Assembly: GCF_030818895.1 (NCBI RefSeq)
Contig: NZ_JAUTBA010000001.1
Location: forward strand, 1,240,001-1,304,000
Source of the DNA: Sphingobacterium zeae
GTDB taxonomy: Bacteria > Bacteroidota > Bacteroidia > Sphingobacteriales > Sphingobacteriaceae
Length of the DNA: 64,000 nucleotides
Direction of reading: 5' to 3'
The position numbers and the translations under genes are program-made. Positions 21,392 to 30,877 of this stretch are shown here, one piece after another. How positions within the stretch are numbered: position 1 is the stretch's first letter; each line of letters begins with the position of its first letter. The notes under the pieces were generated by a model. It saw only the letters and a program-made list of their open reading frames with translations, had not been told where the DNA came from and did no database searches.

Positions 21392-23086
21392 ATGTCACAT
21401 AGACTTTTTCGGAAGAAAAGTGTTGATCAGATTCTCCATGACACTCAAAAAGAAGAGGGAACAGGCCTTGCAAAGGTATTGGGTGTAACAGATCTGGTCT
21501 CTTTGGGTATCGCCGCCATTGTTGGAGCTGGAATCTTCAGCACAATTGGATTGGCCAGTTATGAAGGTGGACCTGCAGTATCACTTCTCTTTGTTTTTAC
21601 AGCTTTTGCCTGTGTTTTTACGGCATTGGCTTATGCGCAATTTGCCAGTACAGTTCCTGTTTCGGGCTCGGCGTATACCTATGCTTATGTGGCATTTGGT
21701 GAATTGTTTGCCTGGATCATCGGTTGGGCATTGGTTTTAGAGTATGCTGTTTCGAATACGGTGATTGCGATTTCGTGGTCGCAATATTTTGTCTCTATGC
21801 TGGAGGGCTTTGGTGTTCACATACCGCCTTGGTTATCCATGGCTCCAGGCTATGCTTACGATGCTGTAGACAAGATGAACCAGCATGGTGCGGCTGCTTT
21901 AACTGCAATCGATCAGCATGGGTTAGATGCTTTTAACAGTGCTCCGCGAATAGGAGGGCTACCTATTATTTTCGATTTACCAGCGGGGGTCATTACATTT
22001 TTGGTCACATGGTTGGTTTATATCGGTATAAAGGAATCTCAAAAAGCGAGTATGATCATGGTGATGATCAAAGTTGCTATTATTCTGGCGGTAATATTCG
22101 GTGGAATATTCTTCATAAAGCCCGAAAATTGGACTCCCTTTGCACCTAATGGCCTCAAAGGTGTACTCGGAAGTGTTGCCGCGGTTTTCTTTGCTTTTAT
22201 CGGATTTGATTCGATATCGACGACTGCCGAAGAGTGTAAAAATCCCCAGCGCGACCTGCCTAAAGCCATGATTTATTGTTTATTGATTTGTACAGTACTC
22301 TATGTAGCCATAACTTTGGTATTGACAGGAATGGTCAATTATACAGAATTGAATGTAAAGGATCCGTTGGCTTTTGTCTTTAAGTACGTTGGCTTTGATC
22401 ATATGGCGGGAATTATATCGGTGACTTCTGTAATTGCCATCACTAGTGCCTTATTGGTATATCAACTGGCTCAACCAAGAATCTGGATGACCATGAGCAG
22501 GGATGGTCTGTTGTGGAAGAAATTTGCAACAATCCATCCCAAATATAAAACGCCTTCTTTCGCTACGGTCGTCACGGGATTGGTGGTAGCCATCCCGTCG
22601 TTATTTTTTAAAATGGACTTCTTTGTGGATTTGACGAGCGTGGGCACCTTTTTTGCCTTTATCCTTGTTTGTGCAGGTGTATTGTATATGGACTATTCCG
22701 GCTTGTCTGCAAAGTCGAAATTTAAGGTTCCGTATATCAACGGTAAATATGTAGTTGGTGGGGGACTGTTGATTGCTATTGTGCTCATTTTTATCTACGG
22801 CCAGGGAACGGTGCAGGAATGGAAATCGCTGTCGGCACTTGAAATTATAGAACATAAAATGCTCGTCATTATATTTTGGCTGATTTGGCTCGGGCTAAGT
22901 GTTTACAGTTTCAAAATGAATTTTTCTTTATTGCCTGTTGTTGGCATCTTGATCAACCTGTATTTAATGACTGAATTGGGGGCCAGTAACTGGATTATAT
23001 TTGTGATCTGGCTCGTGGTCGGCTTGGCTGTGTATTTTATGTATGGCTATAAACATTCTAAGTTAAACAAGTTGACGCGAGTATAA
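21392..23086 (+). CDS. APC-superfamily amino acid permease
   Basis: A 564-residue integral membrane protein with 12 or more hydrophobic helices. The first helix carries GIAAIVGAGIFSTIG, the substrate-contact signature of cationic and basic amino acid permeases (YfnA/CAT type), followed by PVSGSAYTYAYVAFGE. A second conserved block is FFAFIGFDSISTTAEE. It most likely imports amino acids with protons. The substrate cannot be told. An inserted loop at about residues 150-185 is unusual for size. It ends before a convergent rlmF gene with a shared terminator. Confidence 0.85.
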   Translation: MSHRLFRKKSVDQILHDTQKEEGTGLAKVLGVTDLVSLGIAAIVGAGIFSTIGLASYEGGPAVSLLFVFTAFACVFTALAYAQFASTVPVSGSAYTYAYVAFGELFAWIIGWALVLEYAVSNTVIAISWSQYFVSMLEGFGVHIPPWLSMAPGYAYDAVDKMNQHGAAALTAIDQHGLDAFNSAPRIGGLPIIFDLPAGVITFLVTWLVYIGIKESQKASMIMVMIKVAIILAVIFGGIFFIKPENWTPFAPNGLKGVLGSVAAVFFAFIGFDSISTTAEECKNPQRDLPKAMIYCLLICTVLYVAITLVLTGMVNYTELNVKDPLAFVFKYVGFDHMAGIISVTSVIAITSALLVYQLAQPRIWMTMSRDGLLWKKFATIHPKYKTPSFATVVTGLVVAIPSLFFKMDFFVDLTSVGTFFAFILVCAGVLYMDYSGLSAKSKFKVPYINGKYVVGGGLLIAIVLIFIYGQGTVQEWKSLSALEIIEHKMLVIIFWLIWLGLSVYSFKMNFSLLPVVGILINLYLMTELGASNWIIFVIWLVVGLAVYFMYGYKHSKLNKLTRV

Positions 23087-23100
23087 TACTTGACAATCCT

Positions 23101-23146
23101 ATTCAAAAAAGGAGCTATCTTTCGTAAAATAGCTCCTTTTTTGAAT
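23101..23146. terminator. 18-bp bidirectional terminator
   Basis: 23101-23118 pairs exactly with 23129-23146 around a 10-base loop. It has a GGAGCTAT core with flanking A6 and T6 runs and lies between the convergent permease and rlmF genes. Confidence 0.85.
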
Positions 23147-23160
23147 CCTGTATGTCGTTA

Positions 23161-24072
23161 TTAGAATCTCCATAGGAGGATCCGGCTTACTTTGTTGCCT
23201 TGTTCCATGCGGATCACCTCCGTCTCTTTTACATTTATTTTCTTTAGTTTGTGTTGTAGAAAGCGAATGTCTTCACGATGTGCCACTAACGTCGTGAACC
23301 ATTTTACTTGATCTTTGTGAAACTGGCTTTCAAAGATCATGCGTGACAGGAAGGCTTTTTCACCACCATCGCACCATAATTCGCTTCCCTGCCCAGAAAA
23401 AGTTTGTGTGACTGGTTTTTCGTCTATCTTAGCATCTTTTATACCGGTGGTTTTGCGGATGGATTGTTGTAAAGCCTCGGTTTGAGAGCTAAAAAATGGC
23501 GGGTTACAGATCACTGCATCGTATTTTTCACCTGGAAGGATGATATCTTTGAATATGGCCTTTGGATTATTTTGCAAGCGTATTTGTATGCTCTTTTTCA
23601 GGCTCATGTTTGTTCGTGTTATCTCGATTGCATTTTTGTATGCGCTCTTAATGATTTCGGAACCTACAAAGCTCCAGCCATATTCCTGATGGCCGATGAT
23701 CGGGTAAATACAATTGGCACCAACACCGATATCAAGGATATGGATACTTCCGCCTTTTGGAATTTCATTGTTGTTATCGCGCGCAAGCACATCCGCGATA
23801 TAATGAATATAATCAGCGCGGCCGGGAATAGGAGGACAAAGATTCTCTTTGGGAATGTCCCAGTGTTGAATGTGATAGTATTTCTTTAGAAGCGCCTTGT
23901 TTAATGTCTTCACGGCATCAGAATTGTTAAAATCGATGGATTTTACATTGTAAGCATTTTCTATTACAAATTCCTTGAGCGAGGGTTCTACTTTGCTCAG
24001 TTCTTCAAAATTGTAGTTATCGAGATGTCTATTTCTAGGATGTAATTTCTTTTTTGGATTAGCGTCTGCCAT
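23161..24072 (-). CDS. rlmF: 23S rRNA (adenine-1618-N6)-methyltransferase RlmF
   Basis: A 303-residue SAM-dependent methyltransferase. The start LHPRNRH is typical of RlmF. The SAM loop is ILDIGVGANCIYP and the adenine-N6 motif NPPFF is near residue 190. It methylates A1618 of 23S rRNA. A minus-strand TACTTTTG box lies at 24089-24096, 16 bases before the start. It is a single gene; the upstream neighbour on the same strand is kup with a terminator between them. Confidence 0.9.
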   Translation of the reverse strand: MADANPKKKLHPRNRHLDNYNFEELSKVEPSLKEFVIENAYNVKSIDFNNSDAVKTLNKALLKKYYHIQHWDIPKENLCPPIPGRADYIHYIADVLARDNNNEIPKGGSIHILDIGVGANCIYPIIGHQEYGWSFVGSEIIKSAYKNAIEITRTNMSLKKSIQIRLQNNPKAIFKDIILPGEKYDAVICNPPFFSSQTEALQQSIRKTTGIKDAKIDEKPVTQTFSGQGSELWCDGGEKAFLSRMIFESQFHKDQVKWFTTLVAHREDIRFLQHKLKKINVKETEVIRMEQGNKVSRILLWRF

Positions 24073-24117
24073 GATGTATTATTTGCAACAAAAGTAATGC
24101 AATTCTATTGAATAAAA

Positions 24118-24141
24118 AAGGTGATGCCAAAGCATCACCTT
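24118..24141 (-). terminator. Terminator after kup
   Basis: AAGGTGATGC (24118-24127) pairs with GCATCACCTT (24132-24141) around a CAAA loop. On the minus strand the hairpin is followed by a T-run. It separates kup from rlmF. Confidence 0.8.
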
Positions 24142-24149
24142 GAAACGTA

Positions 24150-26096
24150 TTAATCTTTGCGTATAAGATGGACTTCTGAAGTTTGTGGAAAGTTGAGCGG
24201 TACGCGCTCTATGGTAACAAAACTGGAATCCAAACCGAAACCTTTTTCTTCGGATAAACTCATTTTTTTGAGGTAACCATAGATGTCCATAATAACCTTT
24301 TCAATCCAGGTCATCTGATTGGTTTTGGAAAGTACCTTTTCTAAGACAACAAATTTGAAATCGCCTGGTATATTATGTTTCCGTAAGGTATCGTACTGGC
24401 TGGTAATGTCGATTTCACCCTTTTTCACCATTTCTTCCACAACTTTTCTAAACAATAAACTGATGCGTTGTTCTTCTCTAAACCCAAGTTTGAAATCGAT
24501 TCGTATTAACTTGCCAGGAATAAGTTGATCGATTGAATATTCTTTGGTGTGTGGATGATCCATCACATCAACATGTACCAGCCAATATACGTCAGCCCGC
24601 TTTGGTTTTTTATTTATAATGGAATAAATAATTTTTGCTTCTATCTCTGATTTAAAATTTGCGCTTGTTAGGTACACTAAATGCGATGCATATGGTGGCA
24701 CAGATTTGTCTTCGCTTAATTCTGAGATGATGGGGTAATATTTGTTGATATTGATAAAGTTGACATAGCGATTTTTAATTTTCCGCGCTGTATACCAACA
24801 GTACATCGTTACGAATAATGCTGTGGCAAGCATCAGGGTTAACCAGCCACCATGGGCAATTTTTACACCATTTCCTACTAAGAAAGTTAACTCGATGACA
24901 AAGTAGGCGATCAAGAATATAGCAATCACTGCACGATTGACTTTTTTCATTGACAGAAAATAACCCATTAAAACTGTCGTCATCAAAACGGTTAGATTGA
25001 TAGCGAGACCATAGGCTGCATCCATTCGGCTTGATTCTTCGAAAACCCAGATGACAATCATACAGCCTATCCATAAAATTAAATTGATGGAAGGAACATA
25101 CAGCTGTCCTTTATGTTCGCTTGGATAGCGAATAGCAACTTTAGGCCATATATTCAATCGTACTGCTTCCGAAATTAAGGTATAAGATCCGGATATCATG
25201 GCTTGACTCGCTATGACAGCAGCAATTGTCGCTATAGCGATACCGTAGCCGATAAACCAATCGGGCATGATCGAGTAGAAGGGGTTTGCTCCCCCTAGGA
25301 CACGTCCCTCCTGGGTCAATAACCAGGCACCTTGTCCGAAATAATTTAATATCAGTGTGATCTTTACATAAATCCAGCTAATACGAATATTGTTTTTACC
25401 ACAGTGCCCCATATCGGAATATAAGGCCTCGGCTCCGGTAGTGCATAAAAACACGGCTCCAATCAATAATAGCGAATGCGGGTAAGTAATCAGAATATGA
25501 AAGGCGTAATAGGGATTGATTGCTTTCATCACCTCCGGTGCAAGGTGGAGATGGGATAAACCAAGCACGCCAATGATTGAAAACCAGATGGTCATTAACG
25601 GTCCAAAAACCTTTCCAACAACGGATGTTCCAAATCGCTGAATAATAAATAACAAAGATATGATTGTAACAACGATAGGAACTGTAGGTAATCCTGGGAA
25701 TTTGATGTCTAGACCTTCAATAGCCGAAGATATGGTGATGGCAGGTGTGATCATTCCATCAGCCAAAAGGGTGGCTGCACCTATCATCGCAGGAAAGATT
25801 AACCAAGGCGCCCGCCTACGTACCAAAGAATAAAGGGATAAGATTCCACCCTCACCTTTATTGTCTGCCCGTAATGTAATCCAAACGTATTTAACGGTTG
25901 TTTGGAGTGTCAGTGTCCAAAAAACGCAGGATAGTCCTCCCAAGACCAGGTCTTTTTGGATGGCTCCTTGTCCCATGATTGCTTTGAAAACGTATAATGG
26001 GGAGGTTCCTATATCTCCAAAAACAATTCCTAAACTGATCAATAATCCGGCGAAACTCACCTTATTGATACTGCTGTGATGACTATTGTCTGCCAT
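24150..26096 (-). CDS. kup: KUP-family potassium uptake transporter
   Basis: A 648-residue protein, the normal size for Kup/TrkD. The N-terminal ALGIVFGDIGTSPLYVFKA-type segment (here SLGIVFGDIGTSPLYV) is the family hallmark. Twelve hydrophobic helices run to about residue 440, followed by a cytoplasmic C-terminal domain of about 200 residues. It is a proton-coupled K+ importer of the inner membrane. A minus-strand TATTTTTG box lies at 26127-26134, about 30 bases upstream. Confidence 0.95.
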   Translation of the reverse strand: MADNSHHSSINKVSFAGLLISLGIVFGDIGTSPLYVFKAIMGQGAIQKDLVLGGLSCVFWTLTLQTTVKYVWITLRADNKGEGGILSLYSLVRRRAPWLIFPAMIGAATLLADGMITPAITISSAIEGLDIKFPGLPTVPIVVTIISLLFIIQRFGTSVVGKVFGPLMTIWFSIIGVLGLSHLHLAPEVMKAINPYYAFHILITYPHSLLLIGAVFLCTTGAEALYSDMGHCGKNNIRISWIYVKITLILNYFGQGAWLLTQEGRVLGGANPFYSIMPDWFIGYGIAIATIAAVIASQAMISGSYTLISEAVRLNIWPKVAIRYPSEHKGQLYVPSINLILWIGCMIVIWVFEESSRMDAAYGLAINLTVLMTTVLMGYFLSMKKVNRAVIAIFLIAYFVIELTFLVGNGVKIAHGGWLTLMLATALFVTMYCWYTARKIKNRYVNFININKYYPIISELSEDKSVPPYASHLVYLTSANFKSEIEAKIIYSIINKKPKRADVYWLVHVDVMDHPHTKEYSIDQLIPGKLIRIDFKLGFREEQRISLLFRKVVEEMVKKGEIDITSQYDTLRKHNIPGDFKFVVLEKVLSKTNQMTWIEKVIMDIYGYLKKMSLSEEKGFGLDSSFVTIERVPLNFPQTSEVHLIRKD

Positions 26097-26355
26097 TTGT
26101 CAAGTATTTTATTTCAAAATATACTGCAAAAATATACTTTTTGCCTGTACTTTAAGTAGGTACATTTGCTGCGCCAAATTTTAGCATTTCATTTGACATG
26201 CGCAAGAGCTGTTAAAATTTGTTAAAAGAAACTTAGAAAGGCTCTTCTTGATAAAAATCTTTTAAACAAAATACTAACTTTGTTGTTGATAATTCAAATA
26301 GTTAGCGTTATATTTGATTAAACCGTAACCAGTATTTGAAGTCTAATTTAACACT

Positions 26356-26790
26356 ATGGGGAGAAATCTACTTAAAGCAGCTTTTTTAACACTATTATCC
26401 GCACTGACATGGTGCAGTGAAGGGGCGCGGGTGTATGCAAAGTCTCCTTATGACCATACTTTTTCGCAACACATTTGGGACGGCATTGAGTCATTCGGAA
26501 GTGACAAATCGATCAAAGAGACCGAGAAACTGATCAATAATGTTAAGGTATTCTATAATCCGATTGCAGAACAAATAAACCTTTCTTTTAAATTGGCAAA
26601 ATCTTCGGGTGTTTCTATCAAAGTTATGGACGCATTAGGCAATGAGATTCTTCAATTAATGAATGGTAATCTGGATTCAGGAATTCAAAATCTTTCTTTT
26701 GAACATGGTGGAAAATTAACCACAGGATTTTACTTCGTAAGGGTAGTGGCTGGTTCTGAAACTGTTGTTAAAAGATTTTCTATCCGATAG
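26356..26790 (+). CDS. Small exported protein that is mostly a T9SS type A sorting domain
   Basis: A 144-residue protein. Residues 1-28 look like a signal peptide. Only about 35 residues separate it from a C-terminal domain (about 65-144) with the type IX secretion form: VFYNPIAEQINLSF in place of the usual YPNP start, VKVMDALGNEI, and the ending GFYFVRVVAGS...KRFSIR. In other proteins this domain directs an attached cargo to the outer-membrane T9SS; here there is almost no cargo. The leader is about 70 bases and holds a TAACTTTG box (26275-26282). A strong terminator follows. Confidence 0.7.
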   Translation: MGRNLLKAAFLTLLSALTWCSEGARVYAKSPYDHTFSQHIWDGIESFGSDKSIKETEKLINNVKVFYNPIAEQINLSFKLAKSSGVSIKVMDALGNEILQLMNGNLDSGIQNLSFEHGGKLTTGFYFVRVVAGSETVVKRFSIR

Positions 26791-26818
26791 GGAGATAATT
26801 TACGGCGTAATTCGTTAG

Positions 26819-26869
26819 TATACAAAAACAGCAGCGGGAATATTTGATTCCCGCTGCTGTTTTTGTATA
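26819..26869. terminator. Perfect 22-bp bidirectional terminator
   Basis: 26819-26840 pairs with 26848-26869 around a 7-base loop. The stem has a GCAGCGGG core and flanking A5/T5 runs, and it separates the convergent T9SS-domain gene and ispG. Confidence 0.88.
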
Positions 26870-26884
26870 GTTTTAGTTGTGGCT

Positions 26885-28891
26885 TTAGTCTTGTAATTCT
26901 TCGATCCAAAGGCCATCATCTTTAATGATCTTGATCAATTCGTCCAAGGCATGTGCAGAACTCACATTTTTCTTGACAACCTGCTGCCCTCTATACAAAG
27001 TAACTTTATCAGGTCCCGCTCCAACATAGCCGTAGTCTGCATCAGCCATTTCACCAGGGCCATTAACAATGCAGCCCATGATACCAATTTTTAAGCCTTT
27101 TAAATGGTTCGTGCGGCTTCGAATCATCTGGGTAGTTTCTTGTAGATCAAACAAGGTTCTGCCGCAACTTGGGCAGGATATATATTCTGTTTTGGATATT
27201 CTGGATCGCGTTGCCTGCAATATTCCGAAAGATAATGAGGCTATGTTTTCCAATGCTGTCGCAGGAGATTCAATCCAGATTCCCGATCCTAAGCCATCGA
27301 TCAATAGCGCGCCTAGATCTGTCGATGCATAAAGCTGTATTTTGGAAATAGGTTCTTCGGGATTCATATATTCTCCAATAGGGCCTGAGAAATCTTCTTT
27401 TGGATAGGAGCGTTTAATAATGACAGGATTGTTGATGCCTATTTCCTGCAAATTACGGAAAAATTGTCTTTGATCTGCCATGCCGTGCAAGTAATCGGTT
27501 TCTACTATAAATACAACCGTTTTGTCAAGCTGTAAAGATTCAAACAGTGGGGTCAACAAATCTGAATTGCAGATTTTGACCATATTCAACACCGCATCTT
27601 TATGATCCGATGCTACGAATTGTTCTAAGGTAAAGAGGGGATGTATGTTGGTCTTATCAGCAAGTTTGAACCAAGTGTCGTAGTTATAAATCTGTTTCAG
27701 GTTGGCCGGCATGGTGAAAGACGGCAAACTATCAGCGAGATAAACAAAGTCTACAGACTGCTCGCCCATGTGATATTTATCCAATAGGATATCATAGCGA
27801 TAGCCAACTTTGGCAAGTATCTGGGCGTCTTTCAAATTTTCTTTTGAGATATCAACGACAATCCTGGGAACTAAAGACCCCCCGATGAATGTATTTACTT
27901 CTTCGCTGGTATAAGGGACAATGGGTGTGTCTGTGGACAGTTGAATAATTTCTTGTTTGGGATGGAGCTCGAGGTTTGCCTGCCGTCTGCTATATCGATT
28001 GACAAGGGCTATTGCAACAGGGGCTTCACGTTCGGGCTCTTCGGTTAACGACACACGTACCGTATCTCCCAGTCCATCCTCCAACAGTGTTCCAATGCCG
28101 ACGGCAGATTTTACACGACCATCTTCTCCGTCTCCGGCTTCGGTTACTCCAAGATGTAGCGGGTAGTTCATGTTTTCGGAAACCATTTTTTCGACCAACA
28201 AACGGTAGGCCTTTACCATGACCTGCGGATTGGATGATTTCATGGAGATACAGAGATTATAAAAATTCAGGTCTTCGCACATCCGGATAAACTCCATGGC
28301 CGATTCAACCATCCCTTCAGGCGTATCACCATAATGGCTCATAATTCTGTCGGATAAGGAGCCATGGTTTGTGCCAATGCGCATGGCGGTACCATTTTCT
28401 TTACAAATATTGACAAGTGGAGCAAATTTGTGATAGATGCGCTCCAATTCGAGTTTATATTCACCCTCTGTATACGACAGCTGATCGAATTTTTTCTTGT
28501 CTGCATAGTTTCCGGGGTTGACCCTTACTTTCTCTACGATACGGGCGGCTACCTCAGCAGCATTGGGGGTAAAATGGATATCAGCAACTAAAGGAACTTG
28601 ATATCCTCTTCGCCGGAGTTCATTCTTTATATTGGCTAAATTCTGTGCTTCTTTAATACTGGGAGCGGTAATACGAACGTATTCGCAGCCCGCTTCGACC
28701 ATCCGAATGGTCTGTTCAACTGACCCCATCGTATCCATGGTATCTACCGTTGTCATACTTTGAATACGAATGGGATTATCGCCACCCATTGGGGTATCAC
28801 CGATTTGAATTTCCCTCGTTTTCCATCTCGAATAATCTACCTTGGAATTGCAATAGATTCCAGGCAATGTCAACATATTACTTGTGTCCAT
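26885..28891 (-). CDS. ispG: 4-hydroxy-3-methylbut-2-enyl diphosphate synthase (large form)
   Basis: Penultimate enzyme of the MEP isoprenoid pathway, a 4Fe-4S protein that converts MEcPP to HMBPP. From ATG 28891 it has 668 residues, almost twice the E. coli length, because of the insert domain (about residues 290-540) found in Bacteroidota, Chlamydiae and plants. The TIM barrel is N-terminal and the cluster domain C-terminal with CPSCGRT and MGCIVNGPGE. A longer frame starts at GTG 28900, but that codon lies inside the TAACTTTG promoter box (minus strand, 28907-28900), so it is rejected. The box ends 8 bases before the ATG. Confidence 0.95.
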   Translation of the reverse strand: MDTSNMLTLPGIYCNSKVDYSRWKTREIQIGDTPMGGDNPIRIQSMTTVDTMDTMGSVEQTIRMVEAGCEYVRITAPSIKEAQNLANIKNELRRRGYQVPLVADIHFTPNAAEVAARIVEKVRVNPGNYADKKKFDQLSYTEGEYKLELERIYHKFAPLVNICKENGTAMRIGTNHGSLSDRIMSHYGDTPEGMVESAMEFIRMCEDLNFYNLCISMKSSNPQVMVKAYRLLVEKMVSENMNYPLHLGVTEAGDGEDGRVKSAVGIGTLLEDGLGDTVRVSLTEEPEREAPVAIALVNRYSRRQANLELHPKQEIIQLSTDTPIVPYTSEEVNTFIGGSLVPRIVVDISKENLKDAQILAKVGYRYDILLDKYHMGEQSVDFVYLADSLPSFTMPANLKQIYNYDTWFKLADKTNIHPLFTLEQFVASDHKDAVLNMVKICNSDLLTPLFESLQLDKTVVFIVETDYLHGMADQRQFFRNLQEIGINNPVIIKRSYPKEDFSGPIGEYMNPEEPISKIQLYASTDLGALLIDGLGSGIWIESPATALENIASLSFGILQATRSRISKTEYISCPSCGRTLFDLQETTQMIRSRTNHLKGLKIGIMGCIVNGPGEMADADYGYVGAGPDKVTLYRGQQVVKKNVSSAHALDELIKIIKDDGLWIEELQD

Positions 28892-28899
28892 ATCTAACA

Positions 28900-28907
28900 C
28901 AAAGTTA
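28900..28907 (-). promoter_or_regulatory. TAnnTTTG promoter box directly before ispG
   Basis: TAACTTTG on the minus strand ends eight bases before the ispG ATG. Transcription would begin within a few bases of the start codon. The box overlaps the upstream GTG and so decides the start. The -33 element is weak. Confidence 0.55.
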
Positions 28908-28936
28908 ACTTTTCTTGACTAAAAATCGGCTGTCAA

Positions 28937-29887
28937 TTAATATCTTCTAATTTTTATTGATGCAATACCACCGTTGATGTCAAAATCGAATTTTTGAGTA
29001 GCTGTGTCGTAATTTATCGATTTTGCTTCTCCTTCGCTTTTGAGGAAATCACCCTCATAATCTGTAGACGATAACGCATTATCGCTTGTAATACGGCAGG
29101 CCGCGTTTTTTGGGATCATGATTTCGATTGAGGACGCTCCGGCGTCCATCGAAATTTTTGTTGTAGCCAGTGGCTGACCCAATTTTAGTTTTAAACTTGT
29201 TGCACCGGCATCGATATCTAATGCCTCTATTTTATAGGGCGAAAGATCCAGCTTGGCATCAATAGCGCCCACATCAAAATTCAGGTTCCATACGATGTTA
29301 GGGTTTAAAGCAATAAAAGTATTATTATTTTTGCTATTGAAATCCTTGTTTTGGAATTTCCCTTTTAAGTTGATGTCAATTTTTTCGGTAGACTCTCCAT
29401 GTACGGTTACGCCTAGTAAATATTCTTTTGAGGTATTATATGCCGAGAAGATCTGTGACGTCGTGCTGCTATCATTTCTTAATGAGGTGGCGCCTAGATC
29501 AAGATTCAAGGTAGCGCTATGGATTTTATCGTGCAGTGGTACGTTTAGCTTTTCTGTCGTATAGTTCGTTTTATCATTTGGATCATCATTATATTTGACG
29601 CCAAGTGTTTTACTTTTTAATAGCTGTGTTAAAAGTGGTTCTTTGGGGGTAGATAGGCCGATGTATGTCAGAAACCCTAAAATGACCACGGTAGAGCCAA
29701 TGGCAACAAATTGTCCAATCTGTTGATCTCTGGGTACTAGCATACGAATTCCTGCAAGAACGATAAATAGCGGCCAATATCTAAAAATACCTGCCCAATT
29801 GAATGAAATTGTGTCAAGCTGTGACAATAATAAGACAACGCCTATAAAGAGAATGGTGATACCAGTTGTTATTCTTCGTGTATTCAT
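28937..29887 (-). CDS. LiaF-like membrane protein (DUF5668 plus cell-wall-active antibiotics response domain)
   Basis: A 316-residue protein. Residues 1-75 hold four short hydrophobic helices of the LiaI/LiaF-like type (GITILFIGVVLLLSQ, YWPLFIVLAGIRMLV). Residues about 100-316 form a beta-rich domain with repeated motifs of the form LNLDLGATSL, DIDAGATSLKL and SMDAGASSIEI, which reads as a right-handed beta-helix or toastrack-type surface. Relatives in Firmicutes sense envelope stress; the role here is unknown. A minus-strand TACTTTTG box lies at 29914-29921. It is a single gene between ispG and the divergent mlaE. Confidence 0.75.
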   Translation of the reverse strand: MNTRRITTGITILFIGVVLLLSQLDTISFNWAGIFRYWPLFIVLAGIRMLVPRDQQIGQFVAIGSTVVILGFLTYIGLSTPKEPLLTQLLKSKTLGVKYNDDPNDKTNYTTEKLNVPLHDKIHSATLNLDLGATSLRNDSSTTSQIFSAYNTSKEYLLGVTVHGESTEKIDINLKGKFQNKDFNSKNNNTFIALNPNIVWNLNFDVGAIDAKLDLSPYKIEALDIDAGATSLKLKLGQPLATTKISMDAGASSIEIMIPKNAACRITSDNALSSTDYEGDFLKSEGEAKSINYDTATQKFDFDINGGIASIKIRRY

Positions 29888-30133
29888 AACTAATTCTGTT
29901 TGTTAATATATCTCAAAAGTAATTCGATTTGGGAGATACTGTATGAATGTTTAGGCTATTATACATAAAAAATCGGTAAATGTGACCAATTGATCGGTAA
30001 GTAATTTCGTTTTTCCTTTACTTTTTGGCTTTTCGCTTGTTTATATATTAGCGGGAATTAATTACCTTTAATGGATATCTCGGCTTAATATAGTCCTATA
30101 ATTGACGTAAAACATTGAAATTAAATAGATAAC

Positions 30134-30868
30134 ATGATCTTTCATCACATTGGTGCATATCTCATACTCCTCAAATCAGTATTTAAAAGACCGGAGAAAG
30201 GCCGGATTTATTGGAAGGAGACTGTATTGGCAATGACCGATATTGGTATCGGCTCGCTCGGCCTTATCGTCATTATCTCCACGTTTATTGGTGCTGTTAT
30301 GACCATGCAAATAGCCTTTCAAATGGTTTCGGACTTGATACCTAATTCGATTATAGGCTCTATCAATCGGGATTCGAATATCTTGGAATTGGGGCCAACA
30401 ATCTCTGGCTTGGTTTTAATGGGAAAAATTGGTTCGTCTATATCTTCACAGATTGGATCTATGCGTGTCACTGAGCAGATTGATGCCTTGGAAATTATGG
30501 GGATCAATGCTCCTGGCTATTTAATTTTGCCTAAAATTTTGGCTGGTGTCACCATGATTCCGATGTTAGTGATTATTTCCATCGTGTGCGCCTTGGTGGG
30601 CGGCTTGTTGGGGGGATCCCTTTCGGGAGCTGTTACGCAGGCAGATTATATTTTGGGGATTCAAGATGGCTTTAATGGTTTTACCGTAACGGTGGCACTA
30701 GTAAAAGCGGTGGTCTTTGGATTTATTATTACATCGATATCTGCTTACAAAGGATATCATGTGAAGGGCGGGGCTTTGGAAGTTGGGCAGGCGAGCACGG
30801 AAGCTGTTGTGGTAGGCTGTATTACCATTCTAGCGGCGGATTATGTAATTACGGCACTAATGCTTTAA
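30134..30868 (+). CDS. mlaE: MlaE-type ABC transporter permease
   Basis: A 244-residue membrane protein of the MlaE family: an amphipathic N-terminus, five to six hydrophobic helices, and the conserved LGPTISGLVLMGKIGSSISSQ-type loop and EIMGINAPGYLI-type segment. It is the permease of a phospholipid transporter between inner and outer membranes. mlaF follows nine bases downstream. The substrate-binding MlaD (MCE domain) is not in this window beyond mlaF, where it is found in many Bacteroidota. Confidence 0.9.
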   Translation: MIFHHIGAYLILLKSVFKRPEKGRIYWKETVLAMTDIGIGSLGLIVIISTFIGAVMTMQIAFQMVSDLIPNSIIGSINRDSNILELGPTISGLVLMGKIGSSISSQIGSMRVTEQIDALEIMGINAPGYLILPKILAGVTMIPMLVIISIVCALVGGLLGGSLSGAVTQADYILGIQDGFNGFTVTVALVKAVVFGFIITSISAYKGYHVKGGALEVGQASTEAVVVGCITILAADYVITALML

Positions 30869-30877
30869 AAAGATTTT

